Positions 36,748-48,676 of a stretch of 64,000 nucleotides of DNA are shown here, in pieces. The notes under the pieces were generated by a model, which was given only the letters and a program-made list of their open reading frames with translations, searched no databases and was not told the origin of the DNA. The position numbers were made by a program, and so were the translations under genes. Each line of letters begins with the position of its first letter. Within the stretch, counting starts at the first letter, position 1. The stretch comes from Cryptomeria japonica (taxonomy: Eukaryota > Streptophyta > Pinopsida > Cupressales > Cupressaceae), in the NCBI RefSeq assembly GCF_030272615.1, contig NC_081409.1, positions 21,144,260 through 21,208,259 of the forward strand. Direction: 5' to 3'.

Positions 36748-39462
36748 TTTGTTTACAAGTTTGTTTTTGAAGTTGATTGAAGATGATGATGAGTGGTGAT
36801 GAAATGAAAGATTGATTGGTTGGTGATTTGTGTTGTATGGGGATCTCTAGCACTTTAAGGTAGATGTAACCGAAATTCCTTCTTTGATTTGCTTGTTTGT
36901 TTGATAAGTTTGGATGTGATAAGGTGCAGAGAAATCTGAGATGTGTTACAGATTTAACTACCTAGCAAGGAGAGGATTCACTCATGAACTAGTTTTAACC
37001 TGCGTAGATGTGTCTCTTAGGATGAGCTTATCCTAGATGTAGAAACAATCTAAAAAGTGATGTGATGTGTTTTGATTTCAAGCAATATCTAAAAGGGAAT
37101 CTTGGGACAAGAACCTCTTAATGTTTTGAGAGTTTTGGGATGGATTGATGATGGAGTGATGATGTATGAGTGAGATGATGGATGTTTTTGTTTTCAACTT
37201 CAATCTTTCAATAAAAACTTTGTGTCACAAATGGGACAAACTCTATCTCTTCCCTTTCAGGCGTTGGTGGCACTTCTCGAGCTGTGTTGTAGGTGATACA
37301 GATGTTTGGGAAGAAGTTGGGATTAATCTTTCCTCCTTGATTTTTGTGATAACTCAGAGCTCTATATTGCATAAAAGCTCTGCGGTTCAATGATTCTGAA
37401 TCAAACTCGTTTGTTTTACCTTGAAGGTACAGACGCATGCGATGTAGAAAGACTCTATGTGAGACAAAGATTTGTCGATTGATATAGAAGAATTTCCTCC
37501 TTTTGATCAAAGTCTTGGAGCTTAATGGTCTTCTTTTCAAGGTAATATTCTGATGACGCTTAAGGTAATATTCTGATGACGCTTCTTCCTTCGCAAGATG
37601 TGAAGAATGGTCATAAAATGTGATTCTTTGTTGTTTGCACTTTGTTTTTGGTATTTTTAATGTGTTGACAGATGTTGGATGAATACTTTGTTTTTGGGAT
37701 TTGATTTTCTGATTTTTTTTTCTTGACAAGAAAACAAAGCAAGCGCACAAACACAAAATTGTAGCCTCAAAGGCACAAATGAGTATGGGTCTAGATCAAC
37801 CCAATCCTTGGACTTGTTTCTGACCCTTCCTTTAGATTTATTTTAAGGTGTAATTCCAAAGCCTGAAGTCGGCTCAATTTGCTCTAGGTCTGTAAAACGA
37901 ACACACTTCAAACACTTTTTATCTCTAAGGTCAAATGGCCAGTTGTGATAAATTTAGCCCACATCTTGATATTTCTTCGACTTTGGTACTACATACCTTA
38001 TGAATCCCGCCGTGGCAGGTAAGGATGTGATATACTAAGTCTTGCACGAGCATAACAAATAGATGATCCCTATGATGGGGGAGTCACCATTTTTATCAAG
38101 CCACAAGTGACTTTTCAAAAAGCTATGTTTCTACTCAAGGAAATATGTATGGTGAGTATCTTGGGAGCAAAACCATCTATGCTCTTGCACTAAATTATAC
38201 CTCAAATATCCTCAATCAATAGAACAGGTGGGCTACTACTTAAAGGTGTTTAGTCATGTTCGATGGCTTTGGACATAAGTTCATTCTGCAGTGACTCACT
38301 TAAGAGCCTTGTAACTGGTGGTGGGGCCCATTTGTCCTTTCGGCCAGTTACACTGTAGGAACAGCTATACCCAAGGCTACAGCTTTCGCTCTCACCTGAT
38401 TTCTATAGCGGCTCGAAGGATTTACCGCTCGAGGTCGTTCCCAAGAGTATCGATCCCTTGGCAGGCCTCTCTTAAAAAATAAAATTTTGAGTGTTACTAA
38501 CACTTTTCTCTTGCACCTAGGACCACGAGAGCCAAGGGAGAGGATAGTGTGTGTTAGAAGTAGGTCCACTCGACTGACTTGTGTGCACAAGCGTGCCAAA
38601 CACGAAATTCACTTGTTCTTTTTAATCCAACATTTGCAAAGATGATCTAACTATTTGGAGATGTTGCTCCAACAGCCATGGTGTTCTTTTTAACTTCAAA
38701 GGCAATGTGTTTTGTAATCTAGAATTTTGAAAATCCTGGTCAACTTAATGAAAAACACGTTTTGCTTTGAAGGAAAATTTGTTTGTCAAAAATAAATCAA
38801 GACAAGTGGATTGTTCTTTTTACTGCACAAAAAATTGAAGTGTGGATTGTGCTTTTTAAGTCCCAATTGATGCAAATGAAATTAAAGTTGCGTTGTTGAT
38901 TTTAAGCACCAAAACAAAATGTATCCCTAACTAGAAAACAATGAAACTATTTTTATTTTTTTTTTGTGTTTTTAAGTTCTTTTTAAGCACTAAATAAAAA
39001 TTTTTGTGATTTTTGTTGCGTTGTTAACCTGCACAAAGAAAAGAAACAAGTTAAGAAAATTAATGCTCACAGGGGGGCTTCCACAAGCCTAATTTTTGAT
39101 TTTTCGGTTACAAGTCCATTTGGGCGACACTCTGTCGCAATAGCGCTATTCTGTGTTTTTACAGAAGCGCTGATTAATACAAAAGCGCTAGTCTATGTAT
39201 GCCGAAGCGCTAATGTAAACAGTAGCGCTTAAAGAAAAAAAAATCTCGAGAAGACAAAAGCGCTAGAATTGAGTCAATAGCGCTGAAACGTTGACAATAG
39301 CGCTGGAATGTTATCAATAGCGCTGAAACATTTTCAATAGCGCTACTTTAGGGTCAATAGCGCTAAAAGAAATTTTTCAATAGCGCTAAAACGCGTTCAA
39401 TAGCGCCGAAGCGCGACCTGTGTGGCAATTTCAACAAGAAAAAATGTTAATTTCAAAAATGA
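36748..39462 (-). other. Untranslated leader of the Tat-type element
   Basis: About 2.7 kb between the primer site and the gag ATG with no credible coding frame. Includes the AGCGCT array at its 5' end, a tandem duplication of about 20 bp (ggtaatattctgatgacgct, around 37541-37582), and a GC-richer stretch at 38330-38620. Long leaders are known in the Tat group. Function here is unknown. Confidence 0.7.
39142..39407. repeat. Array of the palindromic hexamer AGCGCT
   Basis: Twelve exact AGCGCT copies start at 39142, 39166, 39184, 39206, 39224, 39259, 39279, 39299, 39319, 39339, 39359 and 39382, and a thirteenth AGCGCC at 39402. Copies six to eleven are spaced exactly 20 bp with the context caatAGCGCTgaaa. 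Lies in the element leader about 55 bp from the primer site. Confidence 0.95.
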
Positions 39463-39503
39463 AGATCAGAAGGTTGCGTGTTCGATTCACGTCGGGTTCA
39501 CCA
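39463..39503 (-). other. Extended primer-binding site matching the 3' half of tRNA-Trp
   Basis: Read on the plus strand, these 41 bases match, from my memory of plant nuclear tRNA-Trp, the segment from the third anticodon base through the T arm (ggttgcgtgttcgattcac) to the discriminator base and CCA. On the minus strand this is the primer site, starting TGGTGAACCCGACGTGAATC, two bases after the LTR end. Ordinary primer sites are about 12-18 nt. No 5' half of a tRNA precedes it, so it is not a tRNA gene. Confidence 0.85.
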
Positions 39504-39505
39504 AA

Positions 39506-40943
39506 TGATGCCCTCCTAAATGGCACAATGTTAGTCTAAGATCAAACAACACAAAACACACAAGATGTTAGAGTTAATCAATCAAAAACCAAAACATACG
39601 AAGGCATTCCAAAGGAGACACTAAAAACATGCTAATGAATCTAACTAAAGAAGTAAGACAATGAGATATCTCCAACTATCTCTTAACATGACATTAGCTC
39701 TTTCTCCCTTGTTCCTCTCCTCTCCAAGTTCCAAAATAGTGTAGCTCTCAGCAGCTTTTTGCACTATGGATGCTTATGGAGGATTGAGATTGTAGAATAG
39801 CTCCAAATATAAAATGAAAAGGCTATTTTATGCTAAAATGATATATTTTAACCAAAAAGACAAAATCCAGTTATGCTATGCTAAATGCTCTCTAAAATGG
39901 CTATAGTCTAAATGCTTACAAATTTTCAGGATCTAGATTATGAAGGAATGGGCTCTATTTATAGGAAAAATGGAGCAATGGATGGCCAGGATTGAAAGGT
40001 TTAATCAAGGGTCAAGCTTGAAAGTTGGGGATCCATGTGCACAATTTGCACCAATAAAATAGTGACAAGTGTCAACACAGGATTGGGTTGAGAGAAGAGG
40101 TTGGAGGCATTAAAGGCCTGAGAAGACCTCATGGTTATCTAAAGGCTAAGAGTCAAGCCTAAATTAGGATTACCCACTGGATTAGGAATTAATCCAAGGA
40201 TAAACCTTTGTGCAAATGATTAAGAGATAATCATGGTCAAAGCATTGAAGGCTTGATGAGACCCTTGGGTTGGGTAGAGGTTGAGTCAAAACAAATGTTT
40301 TAACCATGTGGGAGAGTTGAATTAACCATTAATGGTTATTGGAGACTTTGTGGATTAAGTGGTTGAAAGTTGGAAGCCTTTAATGGTTTTCAAAAGACTT
40401 TGGGGTTTTTGGTGGTTGAAGGTTGAAAACCTTCAATGGTTATCCAAGACTTTGGGCCATTTGAGAAGTGACTCCATTTTGCTTAGGAATGTGACAATAA
40501 TTAGGGGATGGATTAAGTTAATTAGGAAGGGGTTAGAAGAATCTAGAAGGGGATTAGATTTTGCAAGTGGATTTGGTGGGTGAGGGAAAATAGGATTTTA
40601 TTAAAATAAAAATTCATTTATTTCAATAAATGTGTGCAAGTTGCATTTGTAGGAAAATGCAAGTGGGGGGGGTTTTAAAATGATTTAAATAAATGTTTTA
40701 TTTAATTTATTTAAAAGAGAAAAAGGGGGATTTAATTAAATAAATTGATTTATTTATTTAATTGATTTGAATTGGATTTAATGAATTAATTAAAATAAAT
40801 TAAATAATTTATTTAATTAATAGAAGAATGTTTGGGGATGAATTAATTAAATATTAATTTAATTAATTGATGGCTAGTGGATTTTTAATCAAATAAATAC
40901 AAAATATTCATTTAATTAAAATGGACAGATTTGTGTGACTACA
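39506..40943 (-). mobile_element. 5' LTR of the Tat-type element
   Basis: About 1,438 bp. On the minus strand it begins TGTAGTCACACAAATC at 40943 and ends GGGCATCA at 39506, obeying the TG...CA rule, with the primer site two bases beyond. The other LTR is not in the window, so identity and target duplication cannot be checked. The candidate target bases adjoining are ataac (40944-40948). Confidence 0.8.
39952..39965 (-). promoter_or_regulatory. TATA box in the LTR
   Basis: The minus strand reads CCTATAAATAGAGC, a good plant TATA box. Transcription would start about 30 bp on, near 39920, and run through the rest of the LTR into the leader. Confidence 0.6.
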
Positions 40944-41211
40944 ATAACTAAATAAGATTATTATAAATTTATTTTAACTAAGAATTTGTTTTCACTATGA
41001 ACACTTTTAATTAGAACTTATCATAAATGAACTTATTATAAAATTAATTACCATAATTTTCTTTTACTAAATTAATCGTAAAATACATCTAATTTAATAT
41101 AGAATAGACTTTTCACTTTTTTTTTTGGTTATTGTGATGCAGCCTGTTCATCTTTACAACCTAAAAGTGAAAGTTGTACTGTCATAGACTAAATAGCCAC
41201 TTAGCTGTGAA
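40944..41211 (+). other. Short cullin upstream region with a possible 5'-UTR splice acceptor
   Basis: AT-rich. A T-run followed by ggttattgtgatgcag (AG at 41141-41142) looks like a 3' splice site, 69 bp before the cullin ATG. This would make 41143-41211 an untranslated part of exon 1 and place the gypsy insertion inside a 5'-UTR intron. This is inference. Confidence 0.4.
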
Positions 41212-42943
41212 ATGGCCGATCAAGTAACCAAGGACTTGGATGAAGGATTGAATGTTATAAAAGATGGTATGAAAAAAATTACAAACATATTGGAGGAACA
41301 TATCGATCAGCCGATTGACGGTAATCTACATATGCATATGTATGCGTATCCTTTTTAAGATTTTTTCATAATATAGTTATTATATTCTTTGTTATTGTTT
41401 AATTGTTTGAAATTTTTATTGTAATCCTTCACTATTTCAAAGAACTATCTACAATTTGTGTTTGAAGTACTCTAATAATTATGGTGAACTCTACAGTAGA
41501 TACAAGAGTTTGGTCAGTGATTACATATGTACAACGGTAAGTATCTTGATGATGCTTCTTCTTATCTCATCTAGACTTTATATATATTGTGACAGTAGCA
41601 TGTTTCAAAACTGTTAACTGTTAAAATTTGAAGTGATTTTCCTCAGGTTTTACCTGCTTTAAGAGAGAAGCAAGGTGAGTTCATGTTGAGAGAATTTGTG
41701 AGACGTTGGAAAATTCACAACGTGATGGTCCCATGGATGTCTTCATTCTTTAAATATGTGGATCGCTTCTACATTTCAGAGCATAACCTTCCTTCAATAG
41801 AAGAAGTTGGACTCAAGACATTTATTGACTTGGTAAATTACTAAAATTGCTTAAGAATCCAATTCAAAACTGCCTCTTGAGAATTTCAGTTAACCTACTA
41901 TGACATGTTATTGCAGGTATATGATGAGTTAAAGATTAATGTAAGGAATGCAGTGATTACTCTGGTATGTTTTTATTATTAAGTATTAGTATGTGGTTTA
42001 TGAAATGGGTTTGGGTTATTATTTTAATTTCTTTTATAATGGTATAGAATTGAAAAGTTGTAGTTAGAGGAATAAAGTTGTATAGAAGTATCATATATTT
42101 TAAGTTGAGGTTTGGAATAGAGTCAACAACATAATTCCTTGACAATATATCTTATTTGATGTTTTAAATTTATAATTTTCCATTTAAAATTGAAAAGAAA
42201 AGAATTTGAAATATGTTAAAAAAAAATTAACCTGATTTTACTCAGCAGTACCTCCAAAACTTTTAGCTAATCCCCTTCCATGGGACCATAATCTTAAATG
42301 TGAAATATTCAGATGTTCAGTATAGCTTTTATTGATGATCTGGAATGGCCTTGCTGTTTCTCTCAGATTGAACCTGAACGTGAGGGGGAGCTAATTGAGC
42401 GATCTTTATTGAAAAATGCTGTGGGCATATTTGTTGAGGCTGGAATGGGTGACATGGATTACTATGTGAACGACTTTGAAGCACCAATGTTAGAAGCATC
42501 TGAAACTTACTATTCTCGAAAGGCTGCATTATGGATTACAGAGTATTCTTGTCCTGGATATTGTCTGAAGGTGATTGCGGGTTTAAAAGACATTCAGATT
42601 TTCATAGTTTATAATGATTAGTGTATATTATTTCTGGATTAAATTATTTAAGGATTGTTTTGTATTATTGTTTTGGATCACTTTCTATGATTCATCATCA
42701 GTATGACAAAAAGATATAATTTGATATAATTTGAAATGTGTGATCCAAAACATTACTGCAAAACAATTTCATACACAAATTACAGAATTGATTTTTGATA
42801 GCTTAAAAACGATTGAAGGAACATGTTTGTGTGAAAGTGCTGATATGTATTCTCTTGTACTACAGGTTGAGAAATGTTTGCACCTTGAGAAAGATAGGGT
42901 TTCCAATTATTTGCAAGCCAGCAGTGAGAAGAAGTTATTAAAT
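41212..42943 (+). pseudogene. Cullin exons 1-6 (N-terminal cullin repeats)
   Basis: Begins MADQVTKDLDEGLNVIK. The exon 1 donor is at 41346 and the exon 2 acceptor at 41442, giving HMYA|TIYNLC, which matches the YNMC segment of CUL1. Exons 3-6 run [12 protein letters not shown] through [44 protein letters not shown] and VEKCLHLEKDRVSNYL, without a stop. These repeats bind the SKP1/F-box side in functional CUL1. Confidence 0.88.
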
Positions 42944-43040
42944 GTGAGCATTTGTAGAGGCTTTTTTTTTGGGGGAACATTTAGGATTTACGATTAACTG
43001 TGAGGTGTTCAATAATCATCAAACATAGGAAGATTAGCTA

Positions 43041-44096
43041 TGTTGGTATTTTGGTATGGTTTTGTCATTGATGTCAACACCTACTAAATACACCTATTTG
43101 GAGATCCAGCAACATTCACTGGCAAACAGTAAACTGTGCAACAGTTACCGGTATATGGTTAACCGGCAGGATATAATGTTCACCGGTACCTGCAATGATA
43201 TGGAAGACACTTGGTAATGTCGAAGACATCATGTGGACACTTTATTTTGAAGTAATAATCATTGGTATATTCTTATTTGCATATTTGCTTTTACCGGCAA
43301 ATAGGTCCAGGTTATCTAGGGTTACACCGGCAGGTTTATCTTTTCCAAATCAGCATGGCACGCTATGGAGATGATTTATTATTGTTGTAAATGCATTAAA
43401 CCGACATGTTCAATCAATTATTGCATTGAATATTGTATTGTTTGTAAAATGTTTTTATTGTAATATCTTGTAGAGCCGACCTACTAAAATTGGTCTTAGG
43501 GTATGGTATAAATGTAAGATCTTATTTGTAAGATCAAGTGTGGAATGTGAAAAAAATTTAAGGAAGGGTATATGTGAGATCAAGCAGGGATATACACGAA
43601 GACATCATTTGAAGGTGAAGTTAGGTTTTTGTAGAAGCATATCAGCATTACACCGGTACTGAATCCAACATATGAAGATGTTATTCTGTGCAGTACATTC
43701 TCACTGGATTTAACCATCCAACTGTAGTCAGTGTGACTCCCATTTGTGATTGAGCAGTGAGCTCTAGGCTGTTGGCCTTTCTGCATGTGCAGACCCCTTT
43801 TGTACACTTACTATCTGCAGTAGTATCATCTGATTGTGGGTAAGGTTTCCCACCGTGGTTTTTCCTCTTACAGGGTTTCCACGTACAAATATTGGTGTCA
43901 TGTGTTGTGGATGACTTTGTGCTTATGTTTCATACATTAATTCTTACCGGTATAACAATTTTCTGTTAACACTATTTATCGACATACTTAACTGTCTTAC
44001 CAGTATTAAGCATTAAGTTGGTTAATAAGTTTTTGGTTTAAATTTATTTGACAACTGATTCACCCCCCCCTCTCTCAGTTGTCTCCGGGACCTACA
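43041..44096 (+). mobile_element. 5' LTR of the copia element
   Basis: 1,056 bp, TGTTGG to CCTACA, rich in CCGGT/ACCGG motifs, with a TATA-like ggtataaatg at about 43505. Compared by eye with the 3' LTR it differs at about 22 positions, all transitions, apart from a one-base indel and the C-run near the end. Confidence 0.95.
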
Positions 44097-44098
44097 AT

Positions 44099-44110
44099 TG
44101 GTATCAGAGC
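44099..44110 (+). other. Primer-binding site, initiator tRNA-Met
   Basis: TGGTATCAGAGC two bases after the LTR, the standard plant copia primer site. Confidence 0.93.
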
Positions 44111-44153
44111 CTAATCCTCTTTTTGTAGAAGTTTAACAGCTTGAGGAGATCCA

Positions 44154-45778
44154 ATGTCTACTAATTATTTCAGAAAGGATAGTCCTAAACTTGATGCAAC
44201 CAACTATGGAATATGGAAAATCAGAATGGAGACACATCTGAATTGCATTGGTTAAGACATCTGGGAAGTTATTAAGAATGGTTATACTATTGTTGTAGCT
44301 GGTCAGACTGCTCCCACTACTTTAGCTAAAGATGAAGAAAATGATTGCAAAGAAAGAGAAGCACTTTTGAGCTCATTATCAGATCAACAAATCATGGGAT
44401 TATCAGATAGGTCCACTACAAAAGCTATTTGGGATCATTTGGAAACACTGAATGAAGGGGATTCCACAGTCAAAATTGCAAAACTTGAAAGCTTCCGAGT
44501 CAGGTATGAACATCTGAAAATGGAAGAAGATGAAAAGATTTGTGCTTTTATGAAAGAGTAAATGAAATTGTTTTGGGTATCAAATGTTGTGGAGGAACCT
44601 TGAGTGAAGATGAGATTGTTTCAAAAATCTTAAGAGGTTTGCCACCGGCATATAAAATGAAGGTTACTGCTATAAATGAGTTGAGAACAATGCCTAATAC
44701 ATCAATAACTAGGGATACATTGATTGGAAAACTTTCAGCTTTTGAAATTGAGGAATTTGGTCTTGTTACTACTATAAAAACTGATTTGGCCTTCAAAGCA
44801 TCAACATCATCTGCTCCATCCTTTGACAAATCAGACTGGAGAGCCTTTTATGCAAGAGAACTTGAAGAAACCAGGAAGGAGAATGAAGAGCTTGAAGAAC
44901 TTGAAGCACTATTTGCAAGAAAAATGCCAAAAGGTCCAATTGGAAGTAAGTGTGAAGGTAAAGCACCTTTTAAATGTTTCAACAGCAATAAGATTGGTCA
45001 TATGGCTTCAAGATGTCTTGATAGACATGCTAGACTAAGAGAAGAAGCTAGAAGGACATACAAACCTAATCCTGAATATCAGAAATACAGATTCAAGAAA
45101 AACAAAGATAAATCTTGTTACATTGCTGATGAAGGTGTGACTAATGATTCTGATGAGGATCCAGCAGACAATGGATGGGTCTTTGTTGCTATAACAGAAG
45201 ATCAACTGGTACCTATTGCTCAATCGATAGAACAAGCCCTAGCAGCTAAAGTTGAATCAAAGGATGAATGGATTATTGACTCAAGATGCTCACATCACAT
45301 GACTGGAGACAAAGGTAAATTCTTGAACTTTCAAAAATACAATGGAGGTTTAGTAAGATTCGGAGATGACAAAGCCTGTTCAATCAAAGGTAAGGGTTCA
45401 ATATCTCTTGATGGTAAACATAACACTGACAATGTCTACTATGTTGAAGGATTAAAACATAATCTTTTAAGTGTTGGTCAATTAGTTGAGAAAAGTTTTC
45501 AGTTACAATTTAAAAATGGAAAATGCAAAATCATGAATAGAACTGGTTTGGAAATTGCAACTGGTAATCGGACTAGGGGTAATATCTTTCATTTGAATAA
45601 TAGTGAAAAGGCATGGTTAATTGCACATATAGATGAAAGTTGGCTATGGCATAAAAAACTATGTCATGTAAATTTTGATTGCATGGTAAAAATCAATACT
45701 TCTAAGGCAGTTAGAGATCTACCTAAAATTGTGAAACCTCAGAATACAATTTGCAAGGAATGTCAATTTGGAAAATAG
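44154..45778 (+). pseudogene. Copia gag and protease, broken
   Basis: Gag starts at ATG 44154 (MSTNYFRKDSPKLDATNYG, the usual copia N-terminus). TAA at 44253 and a one-base deletion near 44552 break it; it continues in the frame to 45778 (ERVNEIVLGIKCCG, ILRGLPPAYKMKV). The zinc knuckle reads CFNSNKIGHMASRC, so its second Cys is Ser. The protease motif reads WIIDSRCSHHMTGD where DSG is expected. The GAG-pre-integrase segment (LWHKKLCHVNFD) ends at a TAG (45776-45778) in place of the Gln of the usual GKQ. Confidence 0.9.
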
Positions 45779-46159
45779 GTTAGAGCTAGTTTCAAAAGTA
45801 TTCCAGAAAAATCCAATAATGCCCTTGATTTAATTCACACTGATTTATGTGGTCCAGCTAGAACTAAAAGCTTACAAGGTGATAGATATTTCATGCTAAT
45901 TATTGATGATTATTCTAGAATGTGTTGGGTTACCTTTCTCAGAGAAAAATCAGAAGCACTTGGGAAGTTCAAGCTATTCAAAGCAATGGTTGAAAATGAA
46001 ACCGGTAAGAAAATTAAATGTTTAAGATCATATCAAGGAGGAGAATTCACATCTAGAGATTTTAATACATTCTGTGAAGTAAATGGAATCAAAAGATAGT
46101 TATCAGCACCTCAGACACCACAACAGAATGGAGTTGTTGAAAGGAAAAACAGAACTATT
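45779..46159 (+). pseudogene. Copia integrase core
   Basis: Continues in frame: LIHTDLCGPARTKSLQGD carries the first catalytic Asp. The second reads CLRSYQGGEF where SDxGGEF is expected, so the Asp is Tyr. A TAG at 46097-46099 precedes LSAPQTPQQNGVVERKNRT, which holds the catalytic Glu. Confidence 0.88.
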
Positions 46160-47752
46160 TTGGATGCAACAAGAAGTATGTTATCAGAAGAAAATCTACC
46201 ACATGTGTACTGGAAAGAGACAGTAAGCACTGTTGTCTATACATTCAACAAAGTTCACATCAAAGGTGAAACCAGTAAGACCCCTCATGAACTATGGTTT
46301 GGTAATACTCCTACTCTTAAGTATTTCAGAATTTTTGGAAGTAAATGTTATATTAGAAGAGATGAGTATATTGGCAAGTTTTATCCTAGAAGTGATGAAG
46401 GAATATTTCTTGGTTATTCATCTAAGAGTAACGCATATAGATGTTTTAATAAAAGATTACAGAAAATTGTTGAGAGTACAAATGTAAAGATTGATGAACA
46501 ATTCAGAGGAACTTCAAGGTATATAGACTCTAAACCGGTAACAGAAATTATGACAAATGAACCTACAATAAATCCAGCGGTACAGAATGATGATCCAGTT
46601 ACTCCGGTATCATCAGAGAATTCCATAGTAATTGAAGAACAACAACAGACTAAGACACCCCAGTATGTAAGACTGAATCATTCTGAAGATCAGATAATTG
46701 GAAGCAAATTTAAAAGAGTCATGACAAGAGGAAGATTGGCAAATGAAGACGTATGTCTTATTTCTCAAATTGAACCATTATCTATCAATGAGGCATGTGA
46801 AGATAAATTTTGGATTAAAGCTATGGAAGAAGAATTAGGACAAATTGAGAAAAATAATACTTGGACATTAGTTCCCCGGCCTAAAAATAAAAATGTAGTT
46901 GGAACCAAATGGGTATTTAGAAACAAACTCAATGAAGATGGTAAGGTTGTCAGAAATAAAGAAAGACTAGTGTGTAAGGTTTATTCTCAGAAAGAAGGAG
47001 TTGATTACAATGAAACCTTTGCACTAGTAGCCAAAATTGAGGCAGTTAGATTATTCTTGGCCTTTGCAGCTCACAAGGATTACAAAGTTTATCAAATGGA
47101 TATTAAATGTGCATTTTTGAATGGAGATCTTGAAGCGGAAGTCTATATTGAACAACCTGATGGATTTTCCTTGACAGATGACAATGATATGGTTTGCAAA
47201 TTAAGAAAAGCTCTGTATGGATTAAAACAAGCTCCAAGAGCTTGGTATGCAAGATTGGATAAGTATCTTTTAAAGATTGGTTTTACTAAAGAAAATGCAT
47301 ATAGCAATTTATATTACAAAGTAACTAATGATGACATCTTAATTATGGAAGTATTTGTTGATGATATAATCTTTGGAGGAGAAGATGGATTATGCAAAGA
47401 ATTTTCTCTTGAAATGCAGCATGAATTTGAAATGTCTATGATAGGAGAAATAAAATTCTTTTTAGGATTGCAGATTTTACAGACTGATAAAGACATATTT
47501 TTTAGTCAATCTAAGTACTTGATAGAACCACTTAAGAAATTTGGGATGGAAAACTCTAAACCGGTAAGCACACCTATGACTACAAATGACAAATTATCTC
47601 AAAGGGATGAATCTACACCTGTTAATCCAACTAGATACAAATCTATGATAGGAGGTTTACTGTATTTGACACAAACCAGACCTAATATTATGAATGCAGT
47701 ATGTATAGTTTCTAATTTCAGAGTAATCCTAGGGAAAATCATGAATCAGTAG
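46160..47752 (+). pseudogene. Copia integrase end and reverse transcriptase
   Basis: Open for 530 codons: integrase C-terminal part (YWKETVSTVVYTFNKV, FGSKCYIRRDEY, GIFLGYSSKSNAYRCFNKR), linker, and RT (WTLVPRPKNKNVVGTKWVF, YKVYQMDIKCAFLNGDLEAE, YGLKQAPRAWYARLDKYL, EVFVDDIIFGG, FFLGLQILQT). The catalytic FVDD is intact. It ends by frameshift near 47735. Confidence 0.92.
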
Positions 47753-48306
47753 TAAAAAAGATTTTCCGGTACTTACAAGGCACAGCAAATCTCGGATTAT
47801 GGTATCCTAAAGATGAAAATTTTGATTTATATGCATACACAGATGCAAATTGGGCAGGAGATGTGGATGATAGAAAAAGCACCACTGGAGGAGCATTCTT
47901 TCTTAGAAAAAGATTAATTTCTTGGTTAAGTAAGAAACAGAGTTGTACATCTTTATCAACAGCAAAATCAGAATATGTTGCAGAAGCAACAAATTGTACA
48001 CAGGTACTTTGGCTTAAGAAAATGTTGAAAGACATAAAGGTAAAATGTTAGGAACCTATTACTATATATTGCGATAACACTGCAGCAATTGATATATCTA
48101 AGAATCCAATATTACATTCTAAAACAAAGCATGTTTCTATCAAACTGAATTTTCTAAGGGAAAAAGTTGAAGAAAAGGAGATAAAACTAGTTTATGTGAA
48201 TACTAAAGAACAGCTTGCAGATATTTTCACAAAACCTTTGCCTAAGGAAACTTTTGAGTATCTCAGAGATCAACTCAGAGTCTTACCTCCACCGGTAGAG
48301 ACTTAA
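47753..48306 (+). pseudogene. Copia RNase H
   Basis: Continues in a shifted frame: FRYLQGTANLGLWYPK, TDANWAGDVDDRKSTTG, SLSTAKSEYVAEA, then TAG at 48049-48051, then IYCDNTAAIDISKNPILH, KTKHVSIK and QLADIFTKPL, ending at TAA 48304-48306. Confidence 0.88.
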
Positions 48307-48309
48307 ACA

Positions 48310-48676
48310 GTTGATGATTGTCATCAACCGACAGAATTAAATGGACAAATCTTTTATTCCGATATTTGATGAGGAAGCTACTTCTCAGGGGGAGTAGTTG
48401 GTATATTGAATTGGTTGGTATTTTGTATGAACTTGACTTTTTGTGACTTTGGCATTTGATGTCAAAGGGGGAGAGATATATGGAAAAACATTAGGGAGAG
48501 ATGTATGGAAAAATGCATTATCTTTTTGAGGAGAGATTGGTATGAGAGATTGGTATAAACACATATTACTTCCAGGGGGAGAAATGGAGATTGTTGGTTT
48601 TTGTACTTGGCATTTTTGTTTTGGCACTTTGATGGTTTTTCCATCTTGTGTTGCCATCAATACCAAAGGGGGAGAT
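48310..48676 (+). other. Copia 3' untranslated region and polypurine tract
   Basis: Contains a perfect small hairpin GTTGATGA-TTG-TCATCAAC (48310-48328), repeated gggggaga purine runs (48390, 48468, 48576), and the polypurine tract AAAGGGGGAGA (48665-48675) directly before the 3' LTR. Confidence 0.75.

Larger units (their letters stand above)
31742..40943 (-). mobile_element. Ty3/gypsy element of Tat type, 5' portion up to the gap
   Basis: Minus-strand order: 5' LTR (40943 to 39506), primer site, long leader, and one gag-pol frame (36747 down to the gap). RNase H, integrase and the 3' LTR are not visible and would lie in the gap or be deleted. The unbroken frame suggests a younger insertion than the plus-strand chromovirus. 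The LTR ends about 268 bp upstream of the cullin start codon. Confidence 0.9.

Noticed and set aside
39142..39407. CRISPR-like array
   Set aside because: The repeated unit is only a hexamer with short variable spacing, and it lies in a plant retrotransposon leader.
39463..39503. tRNA-Trp gene
   Set aside because: Only the 3' half is present, it includes the CCA that plant nuclear tRNA genes do not encode, and it sits exactly where an LTR primer site belongs.
42329..42621. Alternative exon 5 start at 42313 of the cullin
   Set aside because: The bases before 42367 form a normal polypyrimidine acceptor (tgctgtttctctcag), and the cullin homology begins only after it.
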